From Vanilla planifolia (Eukaryota > Streptophyta > Magnoliopsida > Asparagales > Orchidaceae), in the NCBI GenBank assembly GCA_023846275.1, contig JAIUJO010000144.1, positions 1,042,720 through 1,106,719 of the forward strand: DNA of 64,000 bases. The letters are read 5' to 3'. Shown piece by piece: positions 12,471 to 24,140 of the stretch; the stretch's first letter is position 1; every line of letters starts with the position of its first letter. Below the pieces are notes generated by a model, which was not told the origin of the DNA, searched no databases, and saw nothing but the letters and a program-made list of their open reading frames with translations. Position numbers and translations under genes: made by a program.

Positions 12471-14676
12471 TCCTAATATAGCATATTATCATTTCTAGGC
12501 AAAGTTTTATAGATGATAAATAAAAAAGAATAAAAATATAATATGAAATTATTAACATACACAAAATTTACAATGTAAAAGTTTTGGCTACATAACTGAA
12601 AACATTACTCACAGTTTGCTAATGACAAATACCATCATTGTGAAAAAATGCCAAAAAATATTTAAAAATAAAAACTTTTCAAGAAATGTGCAATGAGTTT
12701 AAGAAATTGAATTTTTAAAAATGTTGCAATAGTTAAAAATTAAAATATCAAAAACAATATGTAGAATTTGTCAACACAATGTTATACAAAAATGTAATGA
12801 AAATAGTAATTTACATATAAAAATATATTCAAATTAAATTATAATCTAAAACACATTGATATTGAAATTATGATTATAAAGTTCCACTATCTAAAATCAT
12901 GTATAGTAACACAAATAATATTTTATTGAAAAATAAATTGTGCCACACAATAAAAAAAATGTATAATTTAAAGGTATCATAAATCAAAAACACATAATTA
13001 CAGCAAATTCCAAAACTATTGCTATAAAGAGAGCTTGAAAATGGAAGAAAGAAAATACATTTTTTTGGTAAAATGATAAATTTAAAAACATATTTAAAAT
13101 TTTAAAATTCATATACAATGCCAAATAATTAAATCTACTATAGTATGAAATACTAAATATTGACCAAAAAAACTATTTGTTAAGAATTTTTCATATTATT
13201 TTAAATAAAAAGTGAATGTAGTCATTCAAATGTGATACATCTTTTTCAATTACAAAGCACAAAATTTAAAAAGAATATCATGTTCATTCAAAGAAAACTT
13301 TTATATATTGGAACAAAAACTTACAAAATATAATGAAATAACAAGTTATTATATATTTTTTGATATTTTAATAAAACTCACATTTCTATCTACATGATAT
13401 CAATAAAAAACATTTTTTTCAAATATCCAAAAAATATAATTAATATAATAGAAAAAATACGTTTTAATAAAGAAATGAAAAATAAATAATTTGATAAAAG
13501 CTATGCAAAAAATCTATTTGAAAAATATTATGGAAAGTAAGGAAAAATGTTAAATTAAAATAAAAACCCCCAAAAAATAAAAAAATAATTAATCATATAT
13601 AATACATAAAATCAAATAAAAAGAACAAAAAAATGATAATTAAATAAAAAGAAATTTTTAGAAAACGAAATGAGATATATGCATTACAAAGAAAAAACAA
13701 TTAAGATTTGTACAAATAGGATGTTAGGAAAAAAAGATATTTAACAAATTTTCTAAATTAAATAAAAAATATGAAAACAAAGAAAATGAATAATCATCTA
13801 ATTAATATATATTAAAAAGTTAAAAATCTAACAAAAGAATTTTATTAAAAGCACTCATTTGGCTATCTAATTCAATATCTAACTCATCAAAATTTATTTC
13901 TACTAACATAAGAATTATAAGTCCTTTATTTGAGACAGAAAAAAGGAAAAAAAGAAAAAAGAATTAATATAATGTAAATTTTTGAAAACTTAAATATTTT
14001 ACTAACTTGGAGTAAAATTTTATTAGTAAAGCAATACTTCGAAATGTTAATTTTTTACAATAAAATATTCATTATAATAAATATTGTTAAGAAATTTAAC
14101 GTTTGAAAAACTTAAGAAACTATGCACCAAAATTGATTTGTTGTATTACAAAAATATAATAGATTTGTATAGCATTTTTTTTAAAGATTATCTTTAATAC
14201 TAGATTGAAAAAGAAATTTTAAAATAATTAAAATATAAATGATTAATAATAAAAAATTGAAGGCCATTAAAATGTCTACATAGTATATTAACAAAATGTT
14301 TTGTTCATAATGCAAGAAAACAAAACATCATGTTGTAAATCAAGAAATTTAGAAAGTTGAAAAGTCAAAAAAATTGACAATAACAAAATAACTAAAAAAT
14401 AAAAATAATGCGAACTTAGATTTACAAAACAATATTCTTAATATTTCAATCTTAACAAATGTCAAAAGACAAAAGATGTTATTTGATAATAAAAAACAAC
14501 TAAGAAGTTGATTTTTTTTAAACATAAAAAGTTTATGCAAATGAAGCGAGAAAATTATCAAAAAATTAAAAAATGATTTATGTGGTATACTAATCTTATG
14601 TATGTATGATCTAGTTTTTGTGTTAATTTACATGTAAAAGTTAGAACTATAAATTTGTCATATATTTAAAATAATC

Positions 14677-14680
<4 letters not shown>
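12471..14680. other. Long A-rich spacer
   Basis: More than 2 kb of A-rich plus-strand sequence with no coding motif. The minus ORF at 14,349-14,561 is rich in Phe, Leu and Ile, as expected from reading A-rich DNA backwards. Confidence 0.5.

Positions 14681-14750
<70 letters not shown>
14681..14750. repeat. Perfect (TA)35 microsatellite
   Basis: Thirty-five uninterrupted TA dinucleotides, flanked by CAAAT on the left and TGACTATC on the right. Its purity contrasts with the decay all around, as expected of a slippage-prone and self-complementary tract. Assemblies often get the length of such tracts wrong. Confidence 0.97.
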
Positions 14751-14753
<3 letters not shown>

Positions 14754-15790
14754 CTATCATTTGAGATAGAAATATAATGTGTGAACAATGTTTTAAAAGT
14801 TATCTATATTGTCATATTGTTTTTAATATTTTTAGAGTTGAGTTCTTCTACTTATAATATTTATACAAACTCTTTTTCATTTTTAAAATTTTATTTCGTA
14901 TGAGGATCCCAAGTCTTCATTAATCTATAATTGAGTTGAACTTGTATGATATAATTTATGATATTGATATGATTCTTTATTTAACATTCAATGAAAAACC
15001 TCTTCTTTTTATTGAGTTGTACAATTCACATAAGAGTAGGCAGTTATTTTTTTATTTTTGTACAACTTTTATATGTAATAGTACATAGTAGAATGTTTAA
15101 CTTTTGGAATCATTTTATTTCATTCATTGCATAAATGACTAAAGAATACAATGTCACAATGTTATAAAAAATATCATATTCTCCTTATGTACAATGTTGT
15201 TAAGTTAGAATTTGTTAACAAAAACATTACCATACTATTCTAATAATATATCGTATGAAACAATCCTAACAGATCTGCATATTATGAAAAATTTAATTTT
15301 ATATTAGTGTCCCACTTTTATAACTGTACAATCACCATTGCTCAATGTAATAAATTTATCGTGCTTGTACAATTTTAGTGATCATTTCGAACAAAAATTG
15401 AAAACATAACAAAAGCAATAAAGCTTTTCATTGATTGTATATTCATTTATGTCATACTTGCATGATAAACTTATGCTTCAAATACATAAATATCATATAA
15501 ATGGTTTATTAAGGTAATCAACTATATCTTCCTATTGTCTTAGAATTATTTATTGATTGTTAGTTTATAGGAAATTGCTAAATTCATATTTTCTAGTCTA
15601 GTCACTTAAGGAAAACAAATAAAGCTATTCAACTTACTTTTAAAATTGAGTGATTCATCAAGAATATAAGTAGGACTATGTTTTTATATTAGAATTGATG
15701 GATGATCACTTTTCATTCTATTATCTTTATTTAGTTGATTCTAAGCATTGTAATGTATTCATCATACGTTTAGATATTATGTCACTTTTG
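14751..15790. other. AT-rich spacer
   Basis: Slightly less AT-rich than the A-rich blocks. No coding motif, repeat or RNA gene is recognised. Confidence 0.4.
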
Positions 15791-16060
15791 TCAAAACGGG
15801 GTTAAGGTAAAAGTGATAAAAAGTTTTCTAATTATTATAAATTTTGATCTTTCAACTACCATAATTGTTGTTGTGTTGTGGTGAAGGTTGGCTAACGACT
15901 GTAACCTCATAGGTGTTCCATTGATGGTTAATGAAGTTGTTGGAAGGATTTCTAATATGCCCACTATATGGCAAACATTGCTAGTTTAGTGGAAGTCTCG
16001 CTAGGTCAACTGTGGTTTATTTAAGGCTTTGTGTTCATGGCGGAGCTATTTGACATCAAT
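15790..16060. other. G+C-richer island upstream of the LINE
   Basis: Text such as GGTGAAGGTTGGC and CATGGCGGAGC stands out from the surrounding DNA. It lies about 0.7-1 kb upstream of the recognisable LINE ORF1, on the side where a LINE 5' UTR would be. No motif proves this, and an unrelated fragment is equally possible. Confidence 0.25.
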
Positions 16061-16749
16061 ATGTGATTTATGTATTTTTTGTTGCTTTTCATTATTTTTT
16101 ATTCAATAATAATATGTTTATAAATGTAAGGATGGATTTCAAATGATCAAAATAATTGTTATGTAGCAAAAATCATTTATATTAATAATTCAAAAATGCA
16201 CTATTTTCCTCCTCTTATATCAAGTGTAGTCCTTTCAACTGTTGTTATAATGGGCTGTTTGAAATTTAGAAGTTCTTAATACGTGGTCATTCTCTTGTAT
16301 TTCTTATTGTTAATATTTTTTCAATATCAATTAACATGGTGGATTGTCCTCCTTTATTTCTTTGAAAACATTAAGCACTGTAGAAAAATGCTTCTAAAGT
16401 TTTTTTTTGAATTGTAAACTATACTTTTCTTAACGTTTTTTTCCATCCCACTATCATTCATGACGAAGAAAGGCAAGATTTAGGTAAATTTTTTGGAGAT
16501 AAATGTTCCAAATACATATTTTATACTAGAAAGGGAAGAAGAAAAATAAATAGAAATGAAAAGTAACATCATGTATTCTCAAACTAAGTTTGTCATTCAA
16601 AGCTAAAATGTTAAATTGATGTCTTGATGATATCTCACTTCTTGAATGTGACAATAATTTATTTAAATTTTTTAATTAATTAGTAAATAAAAAATTAAGC
16701 TAATCAACTTTATGCTAATTAAAAAGTGAAAAGCAACAAGCTAGAGCAA
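16061..16749. other. Unassigned sequence left of the LINE
   Basis: Mixed T-rich and A-rich DNA. It may contain the eroded LINE 5' end, but I cannot place a boundary. Confidence 0.3.
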
Positions 16750-17034
16750 CATATTCATGAGTTATAAGAGGCATGAACAACAAATTCTATTTTTTAAAAT
16801 GACTTACAAAATTCGTATGTTTATTGTCAAAACAATTATTTGTAAGTAATTCTTGCATTGATGCTTCGAATTAATTGAATATTTTGTTAAGAAAAAATGT
16901 AGATGTCAAAAAAAATTTATTCACTTATGTTGCAAAAGGAACTTATTAAATCTCATTAATGTTTCTTCATGCATAGTAGCTCTTCATATGTGAATTTAAG
17001 TGAACTTTTAAGACTATTAATTGCCCATCTCATT

Positions 17035-17375
17035 TATGTATGGCTTCTACCCTTTCTTTCAATTTAATTTGGAACAATCGCCTTTGTTGGAATACAATGA
17101 AGCACTTAACAATTCATTGTTTTAGCACTTCACTAAATAAGGTGAATGCCTAGACCCTTTGAAGTTAGATGTTGCTACTTTAATTTTCATACATCCTAAA
17201 ATTTCTATATTTTGTACTGATGTCGAGTTAGCAATAGTGTTAAACCAAATTGGAATTTCTACTAAAAGTATTCAAAATAATTGCTTTTGTCAAAAACTCA
17301 AGTATGATAACTTATCTAAACTTGACAAAGAATGCCTGAAAAATAGGCACGAGTTAGCTCAAGGCAAACATTAAA
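17035..17375 (+). pseudogene. LINE ORF1 remnant: DUF4283-like region and zinc knuckle
   Basis: ORF1 of plant LINEs encodes a nucleic-acid-binding protein thought to coat the element RNA. The text around 17,050-17,160 resembles the end of the DUF4283 region. An open stretch of 71 codons follows (17,159-17,374). It begins KLDVATL, matching the family's (K/R)VDxAT block, and continues with FCTDVELA where the family has a (V/C)CVEVDL block. CFCQKLKYDNLSKL then matches the GFWQxVxYExLPxYC block, and KECLKNRHELAQGKH matches a CxxCxxxGHxxxxC knuckle. In that knuckle only one Cys and the His remain. The first Met is internal, so it is not a true start. Confidence 0.7.
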
Positions 17376-17944
17376 AATAATTAGATAACTATTAAGATCA
17401 TCTTGTTTTTTTTATCAAGGAATAGGGTCATGTAATTAATAGAAAAATATCAATGAAGATTTTGACAAAAATAACCAATAGTACAAAAAGATTGAAGCCA
17501 CCAAAATTTCTACTTTACTTGTTAACTCTTTGGCCAAGAAATCCATTATGGATGATCAACCACATGTCTTAATAAAAAACTAAAACAATTGAGCACATCC
17601 TTAATGCTAATCAAAGTTAACTAATATATAAAAGGGTTTGCAAATGTTTGGCAAGCCAATTATTACATGACTATAGCTCCTTAAAAAATTATAAAAAATG
17701 GGAAGACAATGACTAAGCTTATTATTCAATAAATTCATACAATAAAATTTACCATTGACATGATCATCTTGATCATAAGAGGTTTAGTGAAATTTATAGA
17801 GATCCACTACCTCAATGTTTGAAATTCAAACTAAGGAGTTCAATCCATTGATATGTCGAAGGATGAGAAACAAGTTGTAGAAGATTTAGTAAAAAGCAAT
17901 TAGGGCAAAAAGTATTCGAGGATGCTTTTAGCTATCTAAATTTT

Positions 17945-18620
17945 AGATAATGATTGTCTTAATGAATAAATTCATAATTTTAAATATTTGTGATGCTACT
18001 AAAAATGGTTTAGCTATGTTATTAATCAATTTATTGAAAAGTATTTTTTTTGATAAGTTTATTTGTTGCAACCTATGTCATCTATGGATAAGACATGAAC
18101 ATTTGCTCTTAATCTCAAATTTAAGCATTATTATTACAATCAATCAAACAAGATTTAGATTCTTTGGAAGGATTTTAATTGTGATGATGACATGAATGAA
18201 AATTATTTTATCTATGTCAACATGAAGCATCAAGAATAAGTTTCTAAACCTAACTATGTTTTCATCTATTATAAAAAGCATGGTATCTAGAAGGAGCCTA
18301 TAAAGGGCGAGTGATTTCACAATTTCAGTGAGACTACAAATCCATGGGTGTTGGGTAGTGATTTTAATGAAATCACATCTTCAAATGATTACAATGTGAA
18401 ATCTACTCTTAAGCCAAAACTATTGTTAGAGTTTGTTGATTGCATAATTCTTTGTCACCCAAAGAAGTAGTCATTCTTTTATATTGCAAGAAAAGGTAAT
18501 AAGATATTTGTTTCAAAAAGATTAAGAGGTGTTGGTCAATAAGAAATAAATAGAACTAATTTCAAATCTTATAATTCATCACCTTGCTAGAATTGAATCA
18601 TGTCATGTTACTCTTCTACA
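17945..18620 (+). pseudogene. LINE ORF2 remnant: apurinic/apyrimidinic endonuclease domain
   Basis: This domain nicks the target DNA in LINE insertion. The start near 17,950 resembles the WNxRGxxK region, with a surviving TKNGLAMLL stretch. NKI, a stop, then ILWKDF near 18,143-18,173 fits the family NKIWxFWK block, with TAG in place of Trp. NPWVLGSDFNEI at 18,339-18,374 is a clear match to the PWxxGGDFNxI motif. FFYIARKGNKIFVSKRL at about 18,477-18,530 matches the FTWTxxRxGxxxIxxRLDR block. HLARIESCH near 18,580-18,606 matches the HxxRxxSDH motif, but the catalytic Asp of SDH is now Cys. Several stops and frame changes interrupt the domain. Confidence 0.82.
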
Positions 18621-19584
18621 AAATGTCATCAAAATTTATCCTTCATCTCCCAAATAACTTAAATTTCATAACATCTCTTAGAATTACCCTACATTTTCAT
18701 AGACAATGTAGAATTTTGAGAATTCTTCTTTAAACTACATTGGGGAAAAGGCCCTATCTTTAAAATTAAAAGAACATAAATTGAGCCATAAAGACTGAAA
18801 AATCATAATTTATAAAAATGTTTTATCCTATTAAATTAGATAAGGAAGAGGTGAATCACTAATGTATAATTCTTTTAGGAAAACAAAAAGAGGATCAGTG
18901 GAAAGTGTTTTAACACTTGTTATTCACAAGATTTTTAAAGTGTTGTGTTTTATTCAAAATAGAAAAAAGGAATTAGATGGCTAATAGAAGGAGAAAGAGA
19001 TATGAATCTCTTTTTATACAATAGTGATTAATTGAGAAACAAACATGGAGGACAAAATATTGATAATTGTAATCAACCACTTTTAGAATCTTTTTAAGTT
19101 TTCTTAAGAAATTAAAGGTGAAAATATAATGAATTACATTATTTCCTTATCAACAAAAGCAAACAAGCAATAAAACAATGGAAGATATCAACAAGGAGAA
19201 AATAAAGATGTAATTTTTAATATCAATTTACATAACACTCTAAACCCAGATGGTTTTACTAGAAATTCTAAACTAATTATTTGGATTTAATCTCAAATGT
19301 TGTGTTGAACGTAGCAAAAGCATTTTTATTGGATCTCCAATTCTTTGTGGGATTTTAGGCACAACTATTTATATATTCATAAATCTCATAACTAAGAAAT
19401 CTTTATTGATTTTACAACAAATATTCTTCAAAACAACATGAAACTAATATTCATAATGCTTATTTTTTATTAAATGTAACAAATTTTTGATATGCTGATT
19501 TTTCTAAAATAAACTAGTTTTATAAATGGAGAGGTATTCTATAGAACATATTATAAGTTTAGCAATTAGTATATTATCCTATCA
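18621..19584 (+). pseudogene. LINE ORF2 linker between endonuclease and reverse transcriptase
   Basis: 18,700-18,790 still resembles the family linker: NFENSSLNY, then LSLKLKEHKLSHKD, matching the FxFENxWL and LxxKLKxLKxxLKxWN blocks. From about 18,890 to 19,580 the motifs are lost, although the length fits the normal linker plus RT fingers. A small insertion or extra decay in this part cannot be excluded. Confidence 0.55.
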
Positions 19585-20335
19585 ATAAAAAGAAATGGCA
19601 ATTTTATTGTTAAGTTGGATTTTTGGAATGTGAATTACACATATCACGGAAATTTCTTTATGACACGCTATCCAAGTATAATGTTGATAACAATCTTATT
19701 AAGGTGCTTGCCAATTATCTTTGTAATACAAGGATATCAACAATCATTAGTGCATCACCAAGTAAATTTTGTCAACTTTTAGTTAGTCTTAATCAAGGTA
19801 ATCTTACATTATCTTCCTTTGTTTTCATCTCATTCATGGAGTTCTCAAAAAGAAGTCCTTATAACATTTTTTCTTCAAACAAATGATATTATATGGACAA
19901 CAAAGATCATCTATATCTATCACTCTTTTAACTTATGCAAACAACATAATTAACATTATTAGTGAACACTTGGAAACTACTATTAATATTTGTAAGTTGC
20001 TAGAACCATTCTAACACTCTAAAAGTTTCTTAAATATAAAAATTAAAAGTGAGGACATCTATAGATATAGATGAGTATATGCTAGGTAAATCAAATTTTT
20101 AAGGGCTCGGGATTGCATTAAATAAATCTTCCTTTGGCTTATTTGTGCTGCACGCCATATATAGGTCAAAAGAAAGTAGCTTACTTCCTAAATTTGATTG
20201 ATAAAATTAAAAATAGATTTCATTAGGTGGAAAATGAAGTTGTTATCTATCAAGAATGGAATCGTTCTCATCAAGCATGTCATTCGTTCAATTCCAATAT
20301 TTATTGTAATGACAGGTAAACTCCCAATATAGTTT
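19585..20335 (+). pseudogene. LINE ORF2 remnant: reverse transcriptase
   Basis: The reverse transcriptase starts with GNFIVKLDF at about 19,594-19,620, the MxxKxDxxKAYD block. After a frameshift, FLYDTLSKYNVDNNLIKVL continues in the 87-codon open stretch at 19,623-19,886. RISTIISASPSKF and LVSLNQGNLTLSSFVFI match the SxxINGSPSxF and GLRQGDPLSPxLFI blocks, with key Arg, Asp and Pro residues replaced. The catalytic box reads TYANN at 19,931-19,945 instead of (F/Y)ADD, so both metal-binding aspartates are Asn. RWKMKLLSIKNGIVLIKHV at 20,225-20,281 matches the WKxxLLSxAGRxxLIKxV block. It is inactive. Confidence 0.85.
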
Positions 20336-21010
20336 GATAACAAATTAAAAAAGGAATGAATTGACTTTTATGGGGAGGTAATGCAGAAATTATTAAGCAT
20401 CACATGACTTCTTGGAAAAACATTAATTTCTTGTTAGATGAAAATAGCCATGGTATTTAGAAAATTAAGAAAATGTTGAAAGTTTTTATGTAAAACATCA
20501 TTGGTAGATACTCAACAACAACACTTTGTGGTCTAACTATGTGTCAATAAAACACCAATCCTTAGATGCATCAAGAATGATATCCAACATGTGGGCTAGC
20601 ATAAAAAGAATAGAACTTTTGATTACAAGGAATGCAAATTGGTCTAACTCAATAAATTTATTGTATATGCTCTCTAACTTGTGATGTGTAATTTAGTTAT
20701 CATTCTACCAAGGTTTATTTGATATCAAAAGAGCCAAGTCAAAAATTTAGATGACAATTATGAATCACCAAATGCCTTTAAAGATGTTAATGTTAACATG
20801 GACAATATTCAAAAACATGTGCCATTACCAAATAAACTAATGAACCTAATTTACCAACTTGCTTTAATGTGCCAACTATGTCCAAATGAAGATTCAATTG
20901 TTCATGCTTTTTCTAATATAAAGAAGCTAAAGAAGCATGGGTTACTTTTAAAAAAAATATACCCATTATGCAACTTGATACCTATAATATGATGAAATGA
21001 ATTACATCAT
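20336..21010 (+). pseudogene. LINE ORF2 remnant: zinc-binding region after RT (zf-RVT)
   Basis: LLWGGNAEIIKHHMTSWK at about 20,365-20,418 closely matches the FLWGG...KxHxVSWxxI motif that follows plant LINE reverse transcriptases. LWSNYVSIKH near 20,527-20,556 fits the LWxxxLxxKY block. In the open stretch at 20,798-20,992, MCQLCPNEDSIVHAF at 20,867-20,911 matches the CxxCxxxxETxxHxF zinc-binding motif, with both Cys and the His retained. The region probably helps bind template RNA in live elements. Confidence 0.8.
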
Positions 21011-21279
21011 CCAACAAGAAAGTCAATATTAAATTTGTAATAAATATGTCATAATCACACTGCCCCCTTTAATATCATAGAATATTTCGAAAGCTAACTA
21101 ATTAAGAACTTTAAGTAATTAAATCAAAAAGTAACAAATGTTATACGTGCAATATTAAAGAGAATTGTTTTCAATCTTTCAAACATTTTAGGATGATGTC
21201 AAATGGATGACTTTGGGAAACATAAATTAATAGACAAAAACGTAGAAAAAATAATGGAAGCGATTAGGTGGTTACCATT

Positions 21280-21625
21280 GATGATCTGGATGTAGTTCAA
21301 CATCATTGGTGATAGGTTATTCATCAATTGAGGAGGTATTGTAGTTGGAATTATTTGAAACAATTTAGAGGAAATGATTTTTGATTTTTTTAATAATTAA
21401 ATATGGGTCTTCAACTATGGAACAAAGTGCAAATTAGCAATTTATACATTTTAGTGGATTGTAGTGTGTTATTGGATCTATTCCAAGTTTCAAACAATAT
21501 ATAATGGGTGTTAGCAAATTGCATGATTTGAATATGGAAACTTTTTCTAAACATAAAGTGGAGCTCAATATAAAAAGAAAATAATAATGTGGCCATATCT
21601 CATGCTAAAAAGCTTACAACAAAAA
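21280..21625 (+). pseudogene. LINE ORF2 remnant: C-terminal RNase H domain
   Basis: GGIVVGII, a stop, NNLEEMIF from 21,332 matches the GGxGxVIRxxxGxxI opening of the RNase H found at the C-terminus of many plant L1 elements. The stop stands where the family has Arg. LQLWNKVQISNLYILVDCS at about 21,403-21,462 matches the GLxxAxxxxxxxLxVExDS block, with the final acidic residue changed to Cys. WVLANCM follows, then KENNNVAI near 21,576-21,600 where the family has REGNxxAD. Order and spacing are right although single motifs are weak. It closes the LINE. Confidence 0.65.
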
Positions 21626-21640
21626 AATTCAACTTATATA

Positions 21641-23190
21641 AGGATGAAACATCAATTCAAGATAAATACAAAGTTGTTTTTAATATATAGTAATTATAGC
21701 TTCCACAAATTTTGCCAACATAAGGGGCATGACATTTAAAATATGGAATTATTTTAATATATCATGGGGGTAGAATTGAGCTAATCGAGATTTTTGCCCA
21801 TTCTTTATAATACAAATATTGTTTTCATAATATAGGCACTACATTTCAGAGTACTATTCTAGCCCATCAAAAATAATAAATAAAAAAGTGGAATAACAAT
21901 AGGTGGTAAGCACTATTCATCTTAGTGCATGATTTCCTCAATAGAACTTGAACAATTAGTGGATTAAGAAAGTATGCAACAAAGTAACTTCTATCAAAAT
22001 ATAGTATTATTATGATATAAAACTTCTTCAAATCATAACAATATGTAAGGAAAAATTGGATATCGTTATAACATGTTATATGTGGTTGTTCAAACAGGTT
22101 GAAGGTTCACAAAGAATTTTAGGCAACAGACTAAAATGATCTATGCTGATTCTATTATCATTCATTTACACTTGGTTATCATTAATACTATTCATCTTAT
22201 GATGTAGTTGTATTGTGAAATTTTTTTTATAAGTAGAATAGATAGAAAGAATATTCAAATATGAGCATTAGAAAAGCATCTTAACTCTTATACCAAATAG
22301 TACATTGGACTAATATGATTGGCATCTTTCAATACAAACATTACTTCACAATAATAGTACGTGAACATGGGACATGAAAACAAGGAAAAGGACAACATGA
22401 ACTTAGTCTCCATATTGTAATCACACACATGAAGCTTACCCACTTCCATAATCATAATCGACTTCTCACCATTTAATTTCATAGCATCAAGGACTTCTAT
22501 TTCACATGTTCTACTAAATAGTTTAAGGAAAATTCAACAACCTATATAGCAATGCATAACACACTTATTAGATGAGTTAAAAAAGTTAATTATGCCAAAT
22601 AATCTTTAAATTATTTCAAGAGAATGTCAAAGATATGAATGAAAATTGTTCCTAGTTAATTTAAAATGAGACAAAACCAATTTATATTATATCATAATCA
22701 CTTCTTTCTAGAAATCCCAAACATGATGAATAAAGCCATATTACAAAATGAATGATGAATAATGATGTGGCTTAGGCTACAAAAGCCATGCTCTTGCCAG
22801 AAGGTTTCTTATGATTAATGTGGTATTTAAGGCTAACCATATATGCACTCATAGTGACAACATGGTCATAACTGAAATAATAATCTAGATGTGAAATAAT
22901 CACCTAAAAAGCTTGCACAACAAACTATGCTTGCATATTCTTTTAGATAAAGAAAACATTATTTGTAGAAATATATTAAAAAAATTTTAAAAAAGAATCT
23001 TTCTATTTATTCCATTATAAGGCTTTAAATAGATTGTAATTTTAAGCATAAATTCAAATAAAATGCTGACTAAACTGCCACTCCTAATCAAAACATGCAA
23101 AAAATGTTTCATTTGTGAGAAAGGATGAAAATATAATGGGAAACTTATATGAAACAATAAACATAATTTTTAAACTAAAATAATAATGAA
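21641..23190. other. Unassigned sequence right of the LINE
   Basis: Moderately AT-rich DNA. It may include the LINE 3' UTR near its start. The 64-codon minus ORF at 22,288-22,482 has no recognised domain. No repeat boundary is visible. Confidence 0.35.
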
Positions 23191-24140
23191 GAAATTAAAA
23201 TAAATAAAATTGAATAGTTCAGCTCAATTAGTGTTATAGTTTAAGTGACCTTACATGAATGAACACTATTACGAAAAACTTTTTCGTGTACTATGTTGAG
23301 TAAATTTTTGTCAAACTTAGCATTGGTCTTATGATCATGCAAAGCAACTAAATTATTATTACATTACTTGTGGAAAAAATATAATTAAAAACTTCTCAAA
23401 GGGTCAATTGTTTTTTTATGAAAGCTTATTTTATGTTATAGAAATAACCATTATAATTCAAAACCACTACTTGTTGCATTGCCTCATTTGACTTTTCTTC
23501 TGTCATTTGTAAAATTTTCTTACAACCCACATTATGTTTTCACATTATTGTATTTTTAAAATAGGCATGATGTTAGCACACCTTCTAAGTGTTTTTTAAA
23601 TTATTCTTGAGCAATAGTTTTATAGCAACTCAATTCATGACCTCTCTATCATGCATATGTCAACATTATTATGCTTCTGTACGGCCAAGTAGCTCCCATA
23701 AGAGTGAAAGTTTCAACGAACTTCTCTCCTTTACCTCCAAACCAATAATTAACATAGCAAAGTAATTGCATCTTTGCTACTACAACATTAGTAATAATTG
23801 AAAACGGCTTAAAAAGGGTCAAATCCTTTTCTTAGACTATTTGTAACTTATTTTGAAGGCAACTTTTCAAAACAATTTTCATTAAAATTTTACTAAATTT
23901 TGATGTTGTTCTTATAACACTTGTGGTCTACTATTTTTACACTAGGTATATTTTCTAGAAGATTAGATTCTTTTTTATAACAAATTAAATTACAAAAAAT
24001 TTCACCATTTTATAGTTAACTTATGAAAACATTAGTCATGAGATGTGAACCCTTAGCTTCAATGATCTAATGATGATCATCTAAAATTATGTCATAGTTA
24101 CATGGCTTTTTATTATGCTCAAATTATAAAACAATTCATG
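23190..24140 (-). pseudogene. Coding-like remnant of unknown family
   Basis: Read on the minus strand, several stretches have a protein-like composition rather than the Phe/Ile/Lys pattern of the AT-rich spacers. Examples are KFVETFTLMGATWPYRSI at about 23,680-23,735 and NNIKI...NFNENCFEKLPSK around 23,850-23,910. Frames change and stops intervene. I cannot match any of it to a transposase, gag or host family from motifs alone. Transposon debris is the default reading. Confidence 0.3.

Larger units (their letters stand above)
16750..21640 (+). mobile_element. Degenerate plant L1-type LINE (non-LTR retrotransposon)
   Basis: One element about 4.9 kb long can be followed across all expected parts in the correct order and spacing. 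These are ORF1 with a DUF4283-like region and zinc knuckle, an apurinic endonuclease, a reverse transcriptase, a downstream zinc-binding region and a C-terminal RNase H. The endonuclease-to-RT distance of about 1 kb is normal, so no large insertion is needed. Both ends are uncertain: I see no clear target-site duplication and no clean poly-A tail. Stops, frameshifts and lost catalytic residues show it is dead. Plant L1 elements normally copy themselves by target-primed reverse transcription, but this copy cannot. Confidence 0.85.
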
